Assembly (NCBI RefSeq): GCF_000013765.1
Contig: NC_007954.1
Span: 2,914,001 to 2,978,000 of the forward strand
DNA: 64,000 nucleotides
Direction: 5' to 3'
Origin: Shewanella denitrificans OS217
GTDB taxonomy: Bacteria; Pseudomonadota; Gammaproteobacteria; Enterobacterales; Shewanellaceae
Positions 26,191-34,810 of this stretch are shown here, piece after piece; position 1 is the first letter of the stretch, and the number at the start of each line of letters is the position of its first letter. Below the pieces are notes generated by a model. The model was not told the origin of the DNA. It did no database searches and saw nothing but the letters and a program-made list of their open reading frames with translations. The position numbers were made by a program, and so were the translations under genes.

Positions 26191-26262
26191 TCGGAGTTGT
26201 TTAGCGTACACCTGTTCGCTATCTTGTGGTCACTTAGAATGCTATTAGTGGTTATGATTTAA

Positions 26263-26778
26263 ATGGAAAAAGCGAACAGTTTCACCAAAGAACAACTTAT
26301 TGCCTGCGGCCAAGGCGAGCTTTTAGGCGCTAATTCACCTAAATTACCTATCGATAACATGTTAATGGTCGATCGCATTGTCCGCATCAATGAAGACGGC
26401 GGGGCTTTTGGTAAGGGTGAAATTATCGCTGAACTCGATATTAACCCTACGCTGTGGTTCTTCGATTGTCACTTTAAAGGCGATCCAGTAATGCCTGGCT
26501 GCTTAGGCTTAGATGCCATGTGGCAACTTGTCGGTTTCTATCTTGGCTGGGAAGGCGCACAAGGCAAAGGACGTGCACTAGGTGTGGGTGAAGTTAAATT
26601 TACTGGTCAAGTATTGCCTGATGCTAAAAAAGTGACTTACAAGCTTAATATCAAACGCAAAATTCACCGTAAGCTCGTCATGGGCATTGCCGATGCCACC
26701 ATGGAAGTCGATGGCCGTGAAATATACAGTGCAACGGATCTTAAAGTCGGTATTTTCAGTGACACCTCTACGTTTTAA
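26263..26778 (+). CDS. fabA: 3-hydroxydecanoyl-ACP dehydratase/isomerase
   Basis: FabA dehydrates 3-hydroxydecanoyl-ACP and isomerises the trans-2 product to cis-3, the entry to unsaturated fatty acid synthesis. The 171-residue product has the hot-dog fold signature DCHFKGDPVMPGCLGLD with catalytic His70 and Asp84, exactly the positions of the E. coli enzyme. It forms the conserved neighbourhood ycbZ-fabA-rmf. Confidence 0.97.
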   Translation: MEKANSFTKEQLIACGQGELLGANSPKLPIDNMLMVDRIVRINEDGGAFGKGEIIAELDINPTLWFFDCHFKGDPVMPGCLGLDAMWQLVGFYLGWEGAQGKGRALGVGEVKFTGQVLPDAKKVTYKLNIKRKIHRKLVMGIADATMEVDGREIYSATDLKVGIFSDTSTF

Positions 26779-26818
26779 TCTGCTCGATTCGTTTATCACT
26801 GAATGATAACTCAAAAAT

Positions 26819-26846
26819 AATGCCCTCATCATTGAGGGCATTTTTT
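26819..26846 (+). terminator. terminator after fabA
   Basis: The stem AATGCCCTCA/TGAGGGCATT with loop TCAT is followed by a T-run, 40 bases after the fabA stop. Confidence 0.92.
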
Positions 26847-26976
26847 GTACGCTATTAGACTGAATGTAACATTAGAGCCTTAATTCAATCTGCTTCTCGT
26901 TCATTGGATGAATATAAATAAGATAACTACTGTTTACTGCATTAAACATTAAGCCTGATTGAGGTGACGGCACGCG

Positions 26977-27153
26977 TCATCGATTAAATAAACCTGTCAT
27001 TCGTCCATCAACCCCTTCTCGCCAGCCGCCTAACCATTGCGACTTAGAGTCCAAATTTGCGTAGGGACATAATTCCTTTGAGCGTCCTCCTACACCAGCC
27101 TGGAATCCTTTCGAAAAAGCCCTATCTAAACGATCTCGTTTTTGTCTTTTCAT
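26977..27153 (-). CDS. rmf: ribosome modulation factor
   Basis: A 58-codon minus-strand frame encodes MKRQKRDRLDRAFSKGFQAG, then a VGGRSKELCPYAN segment, SQWLGGWREGVDGR and a C-terminal MTGLFNR. This is the hallmark of Rmf, which binds 70S ribosomes in stationary phase and drives formation of inactive 100S dimers. The protein is very basic and of standard length. It lies convergent to fabA, as in E. coli. AGGA-type purines (AAAGAGGA) lie about nine bases before the ATG. Confidence 0.95.
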   Translation of the reverse strand: MKRQKRDRLDRAFSKGFQAGVGGRSKELCPYANLDSKSQWLGGWREGVDGRMTGLFNR

Positions 27154-27284
27154 GCAAGCGTCCTCTTTTCTTTAAACCAAGAAGCAAAAGCGTCAGTTAT
27201 AGAAATAGAACTTTTTTTAACCAAGATCAATCAAAAAAACACCCTAGATTGACAGATAATTATTAAGGTATTGATACAGTAGTT

Positions 27285-27317
27285 AAAAAAAATCGAGGAA
27301 TAATTCCTCGATTTTTT
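27285..27317. terminator. bidirectional terminator downstream of the DUF3466 gene
   Basis: The stem ATCGAGGAA/TTCCTCGAT (27292-27300 and 27304-27312) has a 3-base loop and A/T runs on both sides, 19 bases past the stop of the minus-strand gene at 27336. Confidence 0.9.
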
Positions 27318-27335
27318 AAACATCAACAGTTGAGA

Positions 27336-29210
27336 CTATTTCTGGCTACGACGACGTAACCAAAGTAAAGGTAATGCGAATAACCAAGCGAAACTGGCCG
27401 CGCCCTTACGCTCATAATTGTTTTCGATCTCAGTTTTAGTTAGATCACAAACGACACCACTGGTCGTTGGCTTTAGCACCACCATACGTGGTAAATATGC
27501 TGTCACTGGATTGCCATTACCATCCAAAGCAAACAATGGTTGACCGTTAGTACCTAATATTACGTTACCCGTACTGTCTATTTGGTATTGTGGTTTACGC
27601 ACAAAAGCAGTACCGACTATGGTGCCGTCTTCATTAATACTATTAGCTTCTACCACTTGAATATCAGTTTCATAACTTAGCGCACCACCAGAACCATCTG
27701 TGATGTTGACCTTATTACGTACCCAAGTATCATTAGCATCTTTTGTGTACCCTTGAGAATCACAAGTCAGTAAACTATTAAGGTTAGAAAACTCTTTTGT
27801 TGCAATGTCAAACAAAAAGCCAGCTTTAGGTCTTGGTTTATCTTTATCGAAGGTAGTTTCAATATGACCAACAACTTGACCTTTATTGTTAATATCTTTG
27901 GGCTTACTGCTTAAATCCGACAAACCCACTTTTAAATCATCAGGAGTAACGATACCCGCATCTGGATTTTTAGTGTCAAAATAGAAGAATTTATTACGGG
28001 GATAGCCTTGAATATATTGGCTATAGCTGCCCACAAGCAAGCCATTGTCATTGATATCATAGGCGATAGAGTTAAAGACCTCATTGGCCATTTTGACCCA
28101 AGAATATTGGTATGTGCCATTGCTGTCTTTAGTCCAGTAGGCCGCATCTGCATAGAGTGAATCTTGATTGCCATTACGGAACACATGTGAACGCCCAGCA
28201 ACTGTTCCAGCCGTATTCACTCCAAGACCTTGTGCTGTGTACACTAAGGTCGAGCCTTCTGGTGGCGTTAACCCTAAAGGCAATTCAGTACCAGTGACAT
28301 TATTAGCATCGTCCAACTGCCATACATAGGCACGAGTTTGATACTGCACATTACGAGTATTATTCACTGGGTATTGATTTGACTGCACACAAATATTGAT
28401 AGGTGTAGGATTAACAGCTCCAGTGGCTAGCGCGGCGTCAATACAGGCATTAATTCTATCTGCACTGAAACTGGCAAGTGCTGTACTGGCATAACCCACA
28501 ATAAGATTGTTTGGATTGATTGCAGCAGCGACAGAAATCCCGCCTAACTCAACACTTGTCTCAACGACATTGTCAGCTGCGTTAGCCGGACGAACATACG
28601 TCGTATAAGGAGGTAATAATGGCACTTGTGCGTCATTATTCACTGCCACTGCGCGTAATTCAAAGTCACGATAATACCAAAAATCTTGGTTAGTCAGATC
28701 ACCAACATAAGTTTGTTTTTTCTCTACTCCACTATAAGAACCCACTTTAACGCCGGCATCATTGATGTCGTAAAAAAAACTATCGACTGAATTAATCGAA
28801 GTAGCATCTTGCTGACTTGGCTCAACTGAACCATTGATGCTTAAAAAATGCAGGTTCCAAGGTGAAACGGCATCATTTTCTTCTGCTGTAAAGGTGAAAT
28901 TATTGGCAACGACAGGCTTGAAAATTGAGTATTCAATTTTTGCTTCCGGCGCTATGCCGTCTTCCACATCGACAATACCACCTTGAATATCTTCAACCGT
29001 CAGCTTCTTGGTGCCCTTGGCAATACCGACTAATTCGTTATTGGCATTCACCGCCATGGCATAACCGTTACGGGTATCAGTTAGGGTACCTTTGAGATCA
29101 AAATTCTCAATATTAACAATTTCATATACAGGTGCAGCTTGTGCACCACTTAATGCGCCTAAAACGCTTAATGCCACGATAGAAAGGGCTTTATCAAACT
29201 TTAACGTCAT
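27336..29210 (-). CDS. DUF3466-like exported protein with C-terminal sorting tail
   Basis: The 624-residue product has a signal peptide (MTLKFDKALSIVALSVLGAL, then SGAQA). The body contains recurrent INxxGxxVG beta motifs such as INDAGVKVGSY, INDNGLLVGSY, INNKGQVVGH and INEDGTIVGTA, typical of HAF/DUF3466 repeat proteins. The C-terminus has a small motif, a hydrophobic helix and an Arg cluster (FAWLFALPLLWLRRR), like GlyGly-CTERM or rhombosortase-processed tails. The ATG at 29210 has AGGAA upstream and exposes the signal peptide. It starts just after uup ends. The exact role is unknown; surface location is inferred. Confidence 0.8.
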   Translation of the reverse strand: MTLKFDKALSIVALSVLGALSGAQAAPVYEIVNIENFDLKGTLTDTRNGYAMAVNANNELVGIAKGTKKLTVEDIQGGIVDVEDGIAPEAKIEYSIFKPVVANNFTFTAEENDAVSPWNLHFLSINGSVEPSQQDATSINSVDSFFYDINDAGVKVGSYSGVEKKQTYVGDLTNQDFWYYRDFELRAVAVNNDAQVPLLPPYTTYVRPANAADNVVETSVELGGISVAAAINPNNLIVGYASTALASFSADRINACIDAALATGAVNPTPINICVQSNQYPVNNTRNVQYQTRAYVWQLDDANNVTGTELPLGLTPPEGSTLVYTAQGLGVNTAGTVAGRSHVFRNGNQDSLYADAAYWTKDSNGTYQYSWVKMANEVFNSIAYDINDNGLLVGSYSQYIQGYPRNKFFYFDTKNPDAGIVTPDDLKVGLSDLSSKPKDINNKGQVVGHIETTFDKDKPRPKAGFLFDIATKEFSNLNSLLTCDSQGYTKDANDTWVRNKVNITDGSGGALSYETDIQVVEANSINEDGTIVGTAFVRKPQYQIDSTGNVILGTNGQPLFALDGNGNPVTAYLPRMVVLKPTTSGVVCDLTKTEIENNYERKGAASFAWLFALPLLWLRRRSQK

Positions 29211-29236
29211 TAAAAAATTCCTGTTTTTAAAATAAA

Positions 29237-31159
29237 TTACTTCAGCGATTCCAGCTCTTCCCATCGCTCGAAGCTGACTTCTAATTGTTGTTCTTTTGCG
29301 GCCAAGGCTTGCAGCACTGGCTCAATGTTATCTTGGCTCTGACTGTAAAAATTAGCATTTCCGATTTGAGCCTGAAGCGCTTCAATATCTTGTTCTAACG
29401 CTTCAAGTTGCTTAGGCAATTCATCTAATTCACGCTGCATCTTATACGACAGTTTCTTCGCTGAGACTTTAACTGGTGCAGGCTCTGCTTTTATCTGCAC
29501 AGGTTTTGCCTGTGTTTCGACAACGCTTTGCCCTACAGGTTCCTCAGAATAAAATTTAGCGCCCTGAGACACCGCATCTTCATAACCACCCACATATTCA
29601 TTCCAGTGGCCATTACCGGCAAACCACCAGCTACTGGTCACAGTATTATCGATAAAGGCCCTGTCATGGCTGACAATAAGTAAGGTGCCTTCAAAGTCAG
29701 TCAGCAAGGACTCTAACAACTCTAACGTCTCAATATCAAGATCGTTTGTCGGTTCATCGAGAATAATTAAGTTAGCAGGACGCAGTAATAAGCGCGCCAG
29801 TAATAGGCGGTTCTTCTCGCCACCTGACAAGGCTTTTACTGGGGTGCGAGCACGCATAGGTGAGAATAAGAAATCTTGTAAGTAACTTAAGATATGCCTA
29901 TCTTGGCCATTAACTGTGACTGTACTCTTGCCTTCACCCACGTTTTCTTCAACGGTTTTTTCAGGATCTAACGCTTCACGATATTGATCGAAATACGCCA
30001 CTTCAAGCTTAGTGCCGACTTTGATTTCTCCAGACTGAGGCTGAAGCTTTTCAATCAAGAGTTTTATCAAGGTGGACTTACCGCAGCCATTGGGTCCGAT
30101 TAACGCGATACGGTCACCACGCACTACGGTAGTGCTGAAGTTTTTCACCAAGTTTTTGTCAGGCAGGTTGTAGTTGAGCATATTCACATCGAACACTAGC
30201 TTACCTGAACGCTCAGTGTCACTGACCGCCATTTTGGCATTGCCCATGCGATTCAATCGTTCGCTACGCTCAACCCGCAGGGCTTTTAACGCACGAACTC
30301 GGCCTTCATTGCGGGTACGACGGGCTTTGACGCCTTGGCGGATCCACACTTCTTCTTCGGCGAGCTTTTTATCAAAATGGGCATTTTTTTCCGCTTCAAC
30401 ACGGATCCACTCGGCTTTGCCTTCAAGGTACATCTGATAATTGCCCGGCCATGAGGTCACCACGCCGCGATCTAAATCGACAATGCGGGTCGCCATACGG
30501 GAAATAAAGCCCCTATCGTGACTGATAAACACGATAGCGCCTTTGTAGCTCAGTAAGAATTGCTCTAACCATTCAATGGTATCTATGTCTAAATGGTTGG
30601 TGGGCTCATCGAGCAGCAATAAGTGTGGTTCACTCACAAGTGCGCGAGCCAAGGCCACTTTACGTTGCCAACCGCCAGACAGTTCACTCAGAGGCTTATC
30701 TGGATCTAGACCTAATAATTCACAGTTTTGCTGAATGCGTGAGTCCAATAACCAACCATTATTATGATCCAGCACTTCTTGCAATTGCTGCATTTTATTG
30801 AGCATACGCTCCATCTGCTCAGGGGAGGCTTCTGCCACATCATGAGACAATTGATGATATTGCTCTAACGCTTCACCTATCTCCTGCAGACCCGCTGCAA
30901 TGTAGGAATAAACAGAACCGGTTTCCGCCTTAGGAGGGTCTTGCTGTAAACGGGCAACAGTAACATCGCCTGCGATATTAAATTCACCGTCATCGAGCAA
31001 CACGTCTTTTGACAAAACTTTCAATAAGCTCGACTTACCCGCACCATTGCGGCCAACAATACACACACGTTCACCCGCTTCTATGGTGAAATCGGCATTT
31101 TGCAGTAACGGGGTGTAACCATAGGCTAAAGAGCCATTATTAATACGAACCAGACTCAA
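29237..31159 (-). CDS. uup: ABC-F family ATPase Uup
   Basis: This soluble 640-residue protein has two ABC domains and no membrane segments. Walker A motifs are VGRNGAGKSS (residue ~36) and IGPNGCGKST (~350). The signature motifs LSGGWQRKVALARAL and LSGGEKNRLLLARLL and both Walker B LLLDEPTNHLD/IILDEPTNDLD are intact. A C-terminal coiled coil (from about 560) is characteristic of Uup, which acts on ribosomes and affects transposon excision. It is two bases from the glutaredoxin-like gene, in a cluster uup/grx/rlmKL. Confidence 0.95.
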   Translation of the reverse strand: MSLVRINNGSLAYGYTPLLQNADFTIEAGERVCIVGRNGAGKSSLLKVLSKDVLLDDGEFNIAGDVTVARLQQDPPKAETGSVYSYIAAGLQEIGEALEQYHQLSHDVAEASPEQMERMLNKMQQLQEVLDHNNGWLLDSRIQQNCELLGLDPDKPLSELSGGWQRKVALARALVSEPHLLLLDEPTNHLDIDTIEWLEQFLLSYKGAIVFISHDRGFISRMATRIVDLDRGVVTSWPGNYQMYLEGKAEWIRVEAEKNAHFDKKLAEEEVWIRQGVKARRTRNEGRVRALKALRVERSERLNRMGNAKMAVSDTERSGKLVFDVNMLNYNLPDKNLVKNFSTTVVRGDRIALIGPNGCGKSTLIKLLIEKLQPQSGEIKVGTKLEVAYFDQYREALDPEKTVEENVGEGKSTVTVNGQDRHILSYLQDFLFSPMRARTPVKALSGGEKNRLLLARLLLRPANLIILDEPTNDLDIETLELLESLLTDFEGTLLIVSHDRAFIDNTVTSSWWFAGNGHWNEYVGGYEDAVSQGAKFYSEEPVGQSVVETQAKPVQIKAEPAPVKVSAKKLSYKMQRELDELPKQLEALEQDIEALQAQIGNANFYSQSQDNIEPVLQALAAKEQQLEVSFERWEELESLK

Positions 31160-31160
31160 G

Positions 31161-31397
31161 CTAAACTCCTAAAAAATCGTGTAATTGCGCGGCATCAAAA
31201 GGCCAAAAAAGCTCGCGTTCACCTTGAGCAAACACAGGAATACTTATCCCATAACGCTCGGCTAACGCTGGCTGTTCACAAATATCTATGTGATTAAAAT
31301 CAACCCCTGCCGCTTCAACGAGCGCTTTTGCCAGTTCACACAGATGGCAGCCATCTGTGTGATAGAGGGTGTACTCGAGGGCTGGATCACTTGCCAT
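31161..31397 (-). CDS. glutaredoxin-like protein (DUF836 family)
   Basis: The 78-residue protein has a thioredoxin-fold start ([20 protein letters not shown]) with an active-site CHLC motif and the conserved cis-Pro segment SIPVFA. It is probably a small cytosolic thiol-disulfide oxidoreductase. It overlaps the rlmKL end by 11 bases, so it is read in the same transcript, and it precedes uup. The substrate is unknown. Confidence 0.85.
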
Positions 31398-33522
31398 GGG
31401 TCAACAACCACACGTTATGGATATGGGGATTGCGTTTATAATCCAGTGGCAAACAGAGTTCGTCAATATTGTTTACCGTCGCGCCCAAGGCAGTTAATGC
31501 CTCAATATCCATCTTAAACTTACGTTTGTTATTAGAAAATATCAGCTCACCTTTAGGGCTTAATAGCTTGATAAGTTTGCCTAATAACGCCACATGGTCA
31601 CGCTGTACATCCCAGCTGTCTTCCATGCGTTTTGAATTGGAGAAGGTCGGTGGATCAATAAAAATAAGGTCAAATTGCTCGCGGCAATCATCAACCCACT
31701 GCAAACAATCGGCTTGCACAAACTCATGGTTTTTAAGATTAATACCGTTAAGCTCAAAGTTTTCTTTCGCCCAGCTGATATAGGTATTTGACATATCGAC
31801 CGTGGTCACGCTTTTGGCGCCACCAAGGGCTGCATGTACAGATGCAGAGCCAGTATAAGAGAATAAGTTAAGTACCTTACGGCCTTTGGCTTTTTCGCCA
31901 ACCAGCTTTCGTGTCACCCTGTGATCTAAAAACAGCCCAGTGTCTAAGTAACCTGTGAGGTTAAGCTTAAATTTAGCGCCGTATTCTTGGGTGATAATTT
32001 CAAGTTTTTTCTCAGCAAGCTTCTGGTATTGATTAGTGCCCTTTTGACGCTCACGGGTCTTTAGGGTGATTTTATCTGGGTGTATACCTAAGGCATTAGG
32101 CAGGGCTAACAGTACATCGCTTAAACGGCGCTTGGTAACCGCTTCAGGAATTGTCGCTGGCGCACTGTATTCTTGAATTACCACGTAATCCACGTACTTA
32201 TCGATGGCAACATTGTATTCAGGTAAGTCAGCATCATATAAACGGTAGCTGTCGATGCCTTCTTTCTTGGCCCACTTACCTAATGTCTTAACGTTTTTCT
32301 TAATGCGGTTAGCAAATGCTGGCGCAATATCGGCGATGTCATCCACACCTTCTGGCAATACGGGGGCATCACGGCGGGTGCTGTTGGCATGCAAGGTATA
32401 AAGATTAAAGGCACATTCAAGCGCGCCGTTAAACATCTTCATCTGCTTGTCGGCTTTAAGCTTTAATGATGAAATTAGCTCAACGTCACTGCATAACATG
32501 GCGACTTTCCAGCCGCCAAAATCTTGCTTTAATTTGTCACCAAACTGATAGTAAAGTTGCAATAGTTCGGTAATGTTACCTAGACGCTCACCATAAGGTG
32601 GGTTTGAAATCATAAAGCCTGTTTCGCACGGCACTTTGACGTTTAACGCATCCATCTCGCTAAATTCAATCAACTCATCGACGCCTGCGTTCTCGGCGTT
32701 ACGTTTAGCAAGGCTCACCATACGAGGGTCGATGTCTGAGCCATAGAATTTAACCTTACAACGAGTGCGGCCTAAACTGGCGCGGGCGTGAGCCTCTTCT
32801 AACACCTTATTCCACATAGTGGCATTGTGCTGGCGCCAGCTTTCAAAACCAAAGCGTTGACGTTTAAGCCCTGGGGCGATATCGCAAGCCATTAGCGCCG
32901 CTTCAATTAATACTGTGCCGCTACCGCAAAATGGATCGAGTAAATCCACTTGTTCAGCCTGCCAGCCACTTCGGACCAACATATTCGCCGCTAAATTCTC
33001 TTTAAGCGGTGCTTCACCTGTGGTGGAACGGTAGCCACGCTGATGTAGAGACGGGCCGGAGAAGTTTACCGATATAGTCAATTGACCATTGCGATAGTGG
33101 GCATCGACTCTAAACTCAGCATCGACACGCTCAACGTTCGGACGGGCATCGCCATCATCACGAAAACGGTCAACGACAGCATCTTTTATCTTCAAGGCGC
33201 CAAACTGAGTATTATTAATGAAGCCGCCAGTACCATGAAAATCGATACTGAAGGTTTTCTTATTGGAGAAATGCGACGGCCAGTCAATGCAATAGGCAGC
33301 GTTGTATAACTGCTCAGGAGATTCACAGGGACCTTTATAGATGACAACAACGATACGGCTCGCAAGGCGTGTCCACAGCGTAATGCGGTAGGCAAGTTCA
33401 AGAGAGGATGAGAAGTAAACGCCCGCCACACTCTCTTTCACATCGGTAGCGCCAAACTCGGTGAGTTCATTGGCTAAGCTATATTCGAAGCCCTTGGGGG
33501 CCGCAGCAAAAAAATTAAACAT
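31387..33522 (-). CDS. rlmKL: 23S rRNA m2G2445/m7G2069 methyltransferase RlmKL
   Basis: The 711-residue protein fuses two methyltransferases that modify 23S rRNA helix 74. The N-terminal half has a THUMP domain ([15 protein letters not shown]) followed by RlmL with [15 protein letters not shown] and NPPYGERL motifs. The C-terminal half is RlmK, with [18 protein letters not shown] and [14 protein letters not shown]. The fusion and length are as in E. coli. Confidence 0.96.
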
Positions 33523-33618
33523 TAAAATTAAGTCGTCATCACAGGGAAAATCAAGCCCGCATTATATACTCAAATAGTGAGTTTCCCCAAACAACTAATC
33601 ATTTGCGCCAATAAAGCT

Positions 33619-33644
33619 AAAAAGCGGCTAATTAGCCGCTTTTT
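33619..33644 (-). terminator. terminator after sohB
   Basis: A perfect palindrome, AGCGGCTAATTAGCCGCT, is flanked by A and T runs. It lies 40 bases past the sohB stop on the minus strand. Confidence 0.88.
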
Positions 33645-33683
33645 ATCGCATCGTCATTTATTGCCAAACTTATATTGCCAATT

Positions 33684-34697
33684 TTAGCTCGGACGATTAA
33701 TTTCCATTAAGCGATTAACGATTGAGCTGACAGATAATGACACCCCATGGGCGAGTTTATCGCTGAGTTTTTTCTTGATTTGGTATTTAACCTTAATCAC
33801 CCTGTGCTCTTTTGCCAAATTCAGCAGCACATCATCACTGGTGCTGATAGCATCAATTAAACCTAATTCTATCGCTTGCTGGCCATACCAATGCTCCCCC
33901 GTGGCAACTTTAGCGATATCCATCTCGGGCCGATATTGACCCACAAAAGATTTGAATAGCACGTGGGTTTCTTCAAGCTCTTGCTGGAACTTGTCCCTAC
34001 CTTCTTGGGTATTTTGACCGAATAAGGTCAAAGTACGCTTAAAGTCACCGGCGGTATGTTGCTCATAATCGATATCATGCTTTTGCAGCAAACGGTGAAA
34101 ATTGGGCAATTGTGCGACCACGCCAATGGAGCCCACAATAGCAAAGGGCGCGGCGTAAATTTTATTCGCAACACAGGCCATCATATAACCGCCGCTGGCA
34201 GCGACTTTATCGATACACACACTAAACTTGATATTGGCTTGACGCAGACGGTCCAGCTGACTGGCGGCTAAACCATAGCCGTGCACCATGCCGCCACCAC
34301 TTTCTACATTGACGATAACCTCATCATCCGCTTCGGCTATGGTCAAAATCGCGGTAATTTCTTCTCGAAGCGAGCTGACTTCATTGGCATCGATACTGCC
34401 TTTAAAATCAATAACAAACACTGTTGCTTGTTTGACTTCATCTTGCTTCTCTTTCGCTTTTTCATCAGCTTTTAGTTGCTTTTCGTAGGCCTTAAACTGC
34501 TTTTTAGTCAGCAACTCTTGCTTAAGATCGTGCTTAAGCGCCGTCAGTTCTTCAGAAACATGGGTTAAGCTCAACTCGCCTTTATCTGATTTTTGCTTAA
34601 TCGCGCTCATCAGCACCATGGTAATTACCGCCAGTACAGACAATAAAATCGTCACAGCCTTAGCTAAAAACAAACCGTATTCGTATAAAAATTCCAA
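33684..34697 (-). CDS. sohB: S49-family protease SohB
   Basis: SohB is a membrane-anchored signal-peptide-peptidase-like protease. The best start is a TTG at 34697 (reading MEFLYEYGLFLAK), six bases after GGAG; it aligns with the E. coli N-terminus MELLSEYGLFLAK, and an upstream GTG adds seven residues. One hydrophobic segment (about 8-35) anchors it. The catalytic Ser lies in KVAASGGYMMACVA, with GSIGV and FKRTLTLFG further on, typical of S49. It is followed by a strong terminator. Confidence 0.92.
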   Translation of the reverse strand: MEFLYEYGLFLAKAVTILLSVLAVITMVLMSAIKQKSDKGELSLTHVSEELTALKHDLKQELLTKKQFKAYEKQLKADEKAKEKQDEVKQATVFVIDFKGSIDANEVSSLREEITAILTIAEADDEVIVNVESGGGMVHGYGLAASQLDRLRQANIKFSVCIDKVAASGGYMMACVANKIYAAPFAIVGSIGVVAQLPNFHRLLQKHDIDYEQHTAGDFKRTLTLFGQNTQEGRDKFQQELEETHVLFKSFVGQYRPEMDIAKVATGEHWYGQQAIELGLIDAISTSDDVLLNLAKEHRVIKVKYQIKKKLSDKLAHGVSLSVSSIVNRLMEINRPS

Positions 34698-34762
34698 AAT
34701 TAACTCCAAAACAAGCACAGGGCGAAATTGCCCGCCATTCTAGCAGGCATTTACAGGAATAA

Positions 34763-34786
34763 AAAACCCAGCTCTCGCTGGGTTTT
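34763..34786 (-). terminator. terminator after the VolA-like lipase
   Basis: The stem AAAACCCAGC/GCTGGGTTTT with loop TCTC is followed by a T-run on the minus strand, 25 bases past the stop codon. Confidence 0.9.
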
Positions 34787-34810
34787 GTATCACTATGTAA
34801 CTGGAATTAA

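Noticed and set aside
27057..27266. 69-codon plus-strand frame
   Set aside because: It is antisense to rmf, which is clearly recognisable on the other strand.
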